Position numbers and translations under genes: made by a program. The notes under the pieces were generated by a model. It made no database searches and was not told the DNA's origin. It worked only from the letters and a program-made list of their open reading frames with translations. A stretch of DNA of 64,000 nucleotides from Pseudomonas kilonensis (GTDB taxonomy: Bacteria; Pseudomonadota; Gammaproteobacteria; Pseudomonadales; Pseudomonadaceae), in assembly GCF_001269885.1 (NCBI RefSeq), contig NZ_LHVH01000024.1, positions 310,001 to 374,000 of the forward strand. The letters run 5' to 3'. This document shows, piece after piece, positions 60,880-64,000 of this stretch. Each line of letters begins with the position of its first letter. Within the stretch, counting starts at the first letter, position 1.

Positions 60880-61755
60880 TCAATGGCCTCCCGTACGTCG
60901 GTTGCGCCGCGAAGACAAGCGGTCGATAAACAGATTGACGCCAATGGTCAGGGTGCCGATGGCCAGGGCCGGAATCACAATGGCCGGCGCGCCCTGGTTG
61001 AGGCCGCCGATGTTTTCCCGCACCAGCGAGCCCAGGTCGGCATCCGGCGGCTGCACGCCCAGGCCGAGGAAGCTCATGCCGCTGAGCAGCAGGACGATGA
61101 AACCGAAACGCAAGCCCAGGTCGGTCAGCACCGGGTTGAGCATGTTCGGCAGGATTTCCACACAGGCGATGTACAGCCGGCGTTCGCCACGGGTGCGGGC
61201 CACTTGCACGTATTCCAGGGCCTCGATGTTCACCGCCATGCTGCGGGCGATACGAAACGCCCCCGGGGTAAAGCTGAGCACCGCCGTGCAAATCAACAGG
61301 GTCACCGACGAGCCGAACGCCGAGACCATGATCAGCGCGAGCATCTTGCTCGGGATCGAAATGAAGGCGTCCATCAGGCGGCTGATCAGTTCATCCAGCC
61401 ACTTCGGCGAAACCACCGACAGCAGCGCGCAACTGGTGCCCAGCCCACTGGCCAGTACTGCCGCCACCAACGCCAGGCCCACCGTGAAGCGCGCCCCCAC
61501 GAGAATGCGGCTGAGCATGTCGCGGCCCAAATAATCGGTGCCCAATGGATACGTGGCGCTGAAGTTGTCGAAGACGTTATCGGAGACCACTTCCCCCACC
61601 GGGTGGGGTGCCAGCCATGGCCCGAAGATCGCCACCAGCAACCAGATCACGCACATCGCGGCGCCGATCAGGCCGAGCCAGGGGGTTTTGCGCGACACCT
61701 TGCCCAAGGCCAGTTCGGGCGCCGCAGGCGGGGATTTCACAATGAGATTGTTCAT
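60880..61755 (-). CDS. ABC transporter permease (DppC-like)
   Basis: The start at 61755 overlaps the stop of the other permease by ATGA. The 291-residue protein has about six membrane segments and an OppC/DppC opening (PWLGLIGAAMCVIWLLVAIF). It includes the EAA-like loop (EALEYVQVARTRGERRLYIA, LGLRFGFIVLLLSGMSFLGL) that docks the ATPase. It is one of two permeases of this importer. Confidence 0.9.
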   Translation of the reverse strand: MNNLIVKSPPAAPELALGKVSRKTPWLGLIGAAMCVIWLLVAIFGPWLAPHPVGEVVSDNVFDNFSATYPLGTDYLGRDMLSRILVGARFTVGLALVAAVLASGLGTSCALLSVVSPKWLDELISRLMDAFISIPSKMLALIMVSAFGSSVTLLICTAVLSFTPGAFRIARSMAVNIEALEYVQVARTRGERRLYIACVEILPNMLNPVLTDLGLRFGFIVLLLSGMSFLGLGVQPPDADLGSLVRENIGGLNQGAPAIVIPALAIGTLTIGVNLFIDRLSSRRNRRTGGH

Positions 61756-62708
61756 TGGTTTCTCAGCCTCGGATTGGACAGGATCGCGCACAGGTCAGCC
61801 ACCAGCACCAACACCAGGTACGCCGTACAAAACAGCATGGTGCAGGCCTGGACCAGCGCCATGTCGCGGTTGGTCACGGCATCGACCATCAGGCTGGCGA
61901 TGCCGGGATAGTTGAAGATCGTCTCGACGATCACCACCCCACCCAACAGATAGGACAGGCTCAGGGCGATGGCATTGGCAATCGGCCCGATGGCATTGGG
62001 CAAGGCATGGCGCAGCACCACCCGCACCGGGCTCACGCCCTTGAGACGGGCCATTTCCACGTAGGGGCTGTCGAGTTGATCGATCACCGCTGCCCGGGTC
62101 ATGCGCGCCATTTGCGCGACGATGACGCAGCACAGGGTCATCACCGGCAAGGCATAGGTGCGCATGAATTGCAGCGGCGAAGTGATCTCGCTGGAATAGG
62201 ACAGCGCCGAAAGCCAGCCCAGGTTTACCGCGAAAATCAGCACCGCAAGGGTGGCAACCAGGAACTCCGGTACCGCCACCATCGTCAGGGTGAAGAAGCT
62301 CAGGAAGCCGTCGATGCGTCCCCCTCGCCCCATCGCCGAGCCGATGCCCAGGATCAACGCCACCGGCACCGACACCAGCGCCGTGGCCGCCGCCAGCATC
62401 AGGGTGTTGGGGACCCGGCCAGCCATCAACTCGCTGACCGGCGTGGCGTTGGAGATCGACACGCCCATGTCACCGCTGAGCAGGCTCATCAACCAGTGCA
62501 GGTAGCGCAACACACCCGGTTGGTCCAGGCCCATCTTCACCCGCAGGGCCGCCACTTGCTCAGGCGTGGCGAACTGTCCAAGGGACTGTTGCGCCGCGTC
62601 TCCCGGCAACACCGCCGTAATGGCGAACACCACCATCGATACGATCAACAGGGTCACGACCGCAGCGCCGAGGCGCCGGCCGATCAACCAAAGTGTGTTG
62701 CTATTCAT
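61752..62708 (-). CDS. ABC transporter permease (DppB-like)
   Basis: The 318-residue protein begins with LWLIGRRLGAAVVTLLIVSM and has FAITAVLPGDAAQQSLGQFA, the usual DppB opening, with six membrane segments. The EAA-like loop SPYVEMARLKGVSPVRVVLR is near 215. It precedes the DppC-like gene with an ATGA overlap and follows the binding-protein gene by 43 bases. Confidence 0.9.
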   Translation of the reverse strand: MNSNTLWLIGRRLGAAVVTLLIVSMVVFAITAVLPGDAAQQSLGQFATPEQVAALRVKMGLDQPGVLRYLHWLMSLLSGDMGVSISNATPVSELMAGRVPNTLMLAAATALVSVPVALILGIGSAMGRGGRIDGFLSFFTLTMVAVPEFLVATLAVLIFAVNLGWLSALSYSSEITSPLQFMRTYALPVMTLCCVIVAQMARMTRAAVIDQLDSPYVEMARLKGVSPVRVVLRHALPNAIGPIANAIALSLSYLLGGVVIVETIFNYPGIASLMVDAVTNRDMALVQACTMLFCTAYLVLVLVADLCAILSNPRLRNQ

Positions 62709-62751
62709 CGCCCTACCCCTTGTGCCATGTCACGCCGCCAGACCACACGCA

Positions 62752-64000
62752 TCAAGCGTCAAGCCAGACTTGCTCGGCGAACATATAGCCCATGAAACCG
62801 CCCAGCGGGTTGGTGCCATAACCTTTGACGCGTTGGTCGACGCCATCGATGTTGCTGATGAATACCGGGATGCCGATGCCGCTGTGGTTATGCACCAGGG
62901 TCTGCATATCCGCGTACATCTTGCCGCGCTTGGCTTCATCGGTTTCACCGCGAGCCTGGATCAGCAACTGGTCGAACTGCGGGTTTTTCCAGCCGGATTC
63001 GTTCCACGGCGCCGTCGACTGGAAGAACTGCGAGAACAGCATGTCGGCGTTAGGACGCGGGTTGATGTTGCCGAAGCTCAGCGGGTGCTTGGCCCAGTGG
63101 TTGGACCAGTAGCCGTCGCTCGGCAGGCGGTTGACGTTGAGCTTGAGCCCGGCCTCCTTGGCCGATTGCTGCAGCAGCACGGCAACGTCGACCGAACCGG
63201 TGGCGGCTGGCGAGCACATCACCGGCATGCTGATGCTTTCCATGCCGGCCTTCTTCAGCAGGAAACGGGCCTTCTCCGGATCGTAGGTCCGTTGCGGCAG
63301 GTCGGCGTTGTAGAAACGGGCGCCGGGCGCAATCGGGTGGTCGTTGCCGACCCTGGCGAAACCCCGGAAGATCGCCGACTTGACCTGTTCGCGGTCCAGC
63401 AGCAGTTTCATCGCCTCGGTGAACTCCGGGCTCTGGCCGGGCAGCTGGTCCTGGCGAATGATCAGGTCGGTGTAGTTACCCGACGGCGAGTCCACCACGC
63501 GATGGGTGGTGCTGTCCTTGATGCGCGTGGTCGAGCGCGGGTTGACCTCATTGATGATCTGCACGTCGCCCGACAGCAACGCGTTGACCCGTGACGGCTC
63601 GTCACCGATGCCGATGAATTCGATCTCGTCCAGGTACGGCAGGCCAGGCTTCCAGTAGTTGGTATTGCGCGCACCGATGGAACGCACACCAGGCTTGAAC
63701 TCCTTGACCTTGAACGGGCCGGTGCCGATGCCCTGGTTGAAGTCGCTGGTGCCCTCGGGGACGATCAACAGGTGGGAAATGGCCAGGATCGACGGCAGCT
63801 CGGCATTCGGGCCGCTCAGGCGTATCTGCACTTCATGGGTGCCGGTGGCCTTGACCTCGGCAAACTGCTCGGCCAGCGGCAAGACCTTGGAACCGGTGAT
63901 CGGGTCTTTGTGACGCATCAGGGAAAACACCACGTCGGCGGCGGTGAGGCCCTTGCCGTTGTGGAAGGTCACTTCCTTGCGCAGGGTAATCACCCAGAGC
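62752..64000 (-). CDS. ABC transporter substrate-binding protein, partial (SBP_bac_5)
   Basis: The gene is cut by the right edge; its signal peptide and N-terminus lie beyond 64000. The frame stays open to the edge, reading WVITLRKEVTFHNGKGLTAA, the typical SBP_bac_5 start of the first domain. The rest (about 415 residues) has AVIFRGFARVGNDHPIAPGA, YDPEKARFLLKKAGM and GIPVFISNIDGVDQRVKGYG, the usual peptide/opine-binding pattern. It is the first visible gene of the import and oxidation operon. Confidence 0.9.
   Translation of the reverse strand, partial: LWVITLRKEVTFHNGKGLTAADVVFSLMRHKDPITGSKVLPLAEQFAEVKATGTHEVQIRLSGPNAELPSILAISHLLIVPEGTSDFNQGIGTGPFKVKEFKPGVRSIGARNTNYWKPGLPYLDEIEFIGIGDEPSRVNALLSGDVQIINEVNPRSTTRIKDSTTHRVVDSPSGNYTDLIIRQDQLPGQSPEFTEAMKLLLDREQVKSAIFRGFARVGNDHPIAPGARFYNADLPQRTYDPEKARFLLKKAGMESISMPVMCSPAATGSVDVAVLLQQSAKEAGLKLNVNRLPSDGYWSNHWAKHPLSFGNINPRPNADMLFSQFFQSTAPWNESGWKNPQFDQLLIQARGETDEAKRGKMYADMQTLVHNHSGIGIPVFISNIDGVDQRVKGYGTNPLGGFMGYMFAEQVWLDA

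Overview
The window looks like a chromosomal segment of a Pseudomonas of the fluorescens/putida kind. The evidence is GC-rich codon use in most genes, many REP/REPIN hairpins built on GTGGGAGC...GCTCGCGA, a dense set of LysR regulators, and the homologues seen (GabT, GhrA, tartrate/D-malate dehydrogenase, a TonB-dependent siderophore receptor). All functional calls come from reading the translated sequence; no database search was made.

Layout. (1) 1-5.5 kb is an AT-rich, probably acquired island on the minus strand: an OLD-type ATPase/TOPRIM nuclease, two small genes (one with a Cys/His/Asp triad), a degraded ORF and a large GHKL ATPase. It may be an anti-phage locus. (2) 5.7-19.8 kb is an accessory metabolism/regulation region. 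It has a decayed AraC gene beside an MdaB-like quinone reductase, LysR regulators (three of them divergent from a likely target), an operon of LuxR-HTH, NTF2-like and SDR genes, a two-domain HD-GYP/LuxR protein that shares its HTH with the small LuxR protein, a secreted alpha/beta hydrolase, a GMC oxidoreductase, a frameshifted GNAT gene, an SDR, a HAD hydrolase and an MFS exporter. (3) 20-27 kb holds unknown proteins, a cupin, a YpeA-like GNAT and a scrap of a second copy, a LysR/tautomerase pair with clear operator dyads, and a Fur-type siderophore receptor.

(4) 27.0-36.3 kb is the most striking region. It is a compact cluster with four overlapping minus-strand genes (membrane desaturase, GH3-type acyl-amido synthetase, Rieske oxygenase, 4HBT thioesterase), a divergent pair (ferritin-like metal-dependent hydrolase, alpha/beta hydrolase), two overlapping GNAT-like genes and a rare PAP2-desaturase fusion. 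Together they suggest an uncharacterised pathway that oxidises a fatty-acyl chain and conjugates it to an amine. (5) 36.5-41.5 kb has a small charged secreted protein, an AraC fragment between two 29-bp repeats whose hairpins show compensatory change, an AT-rich lipoprotein/periplasmic gene pair and an adhesin-E-like lipoprotein.

(6) 41.5-64 kb is more ordinary: a solute-binding protein, a zinc-ribbon membrane protein, a glyoxalase-like protein, a chloroperoxidase-like hydrolase, Lrp, a HAD protein, GabT, GhrA, GNAT and bicupin genes, a tartrate/D-malate dehydrogenase with a succinate-semialdehyde dehydrogenase, and a long minus-strand operon. That operon encodes a peptide/opine-type ABC transporter, a three-subunit HcnABC/opine-oxidase-like enzyme and an ArgE-like deacylase. 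The intergenic spaces carry REPINs and a 17-unit, 14-bp minisatellite that appears to have grown out of a REP arm.
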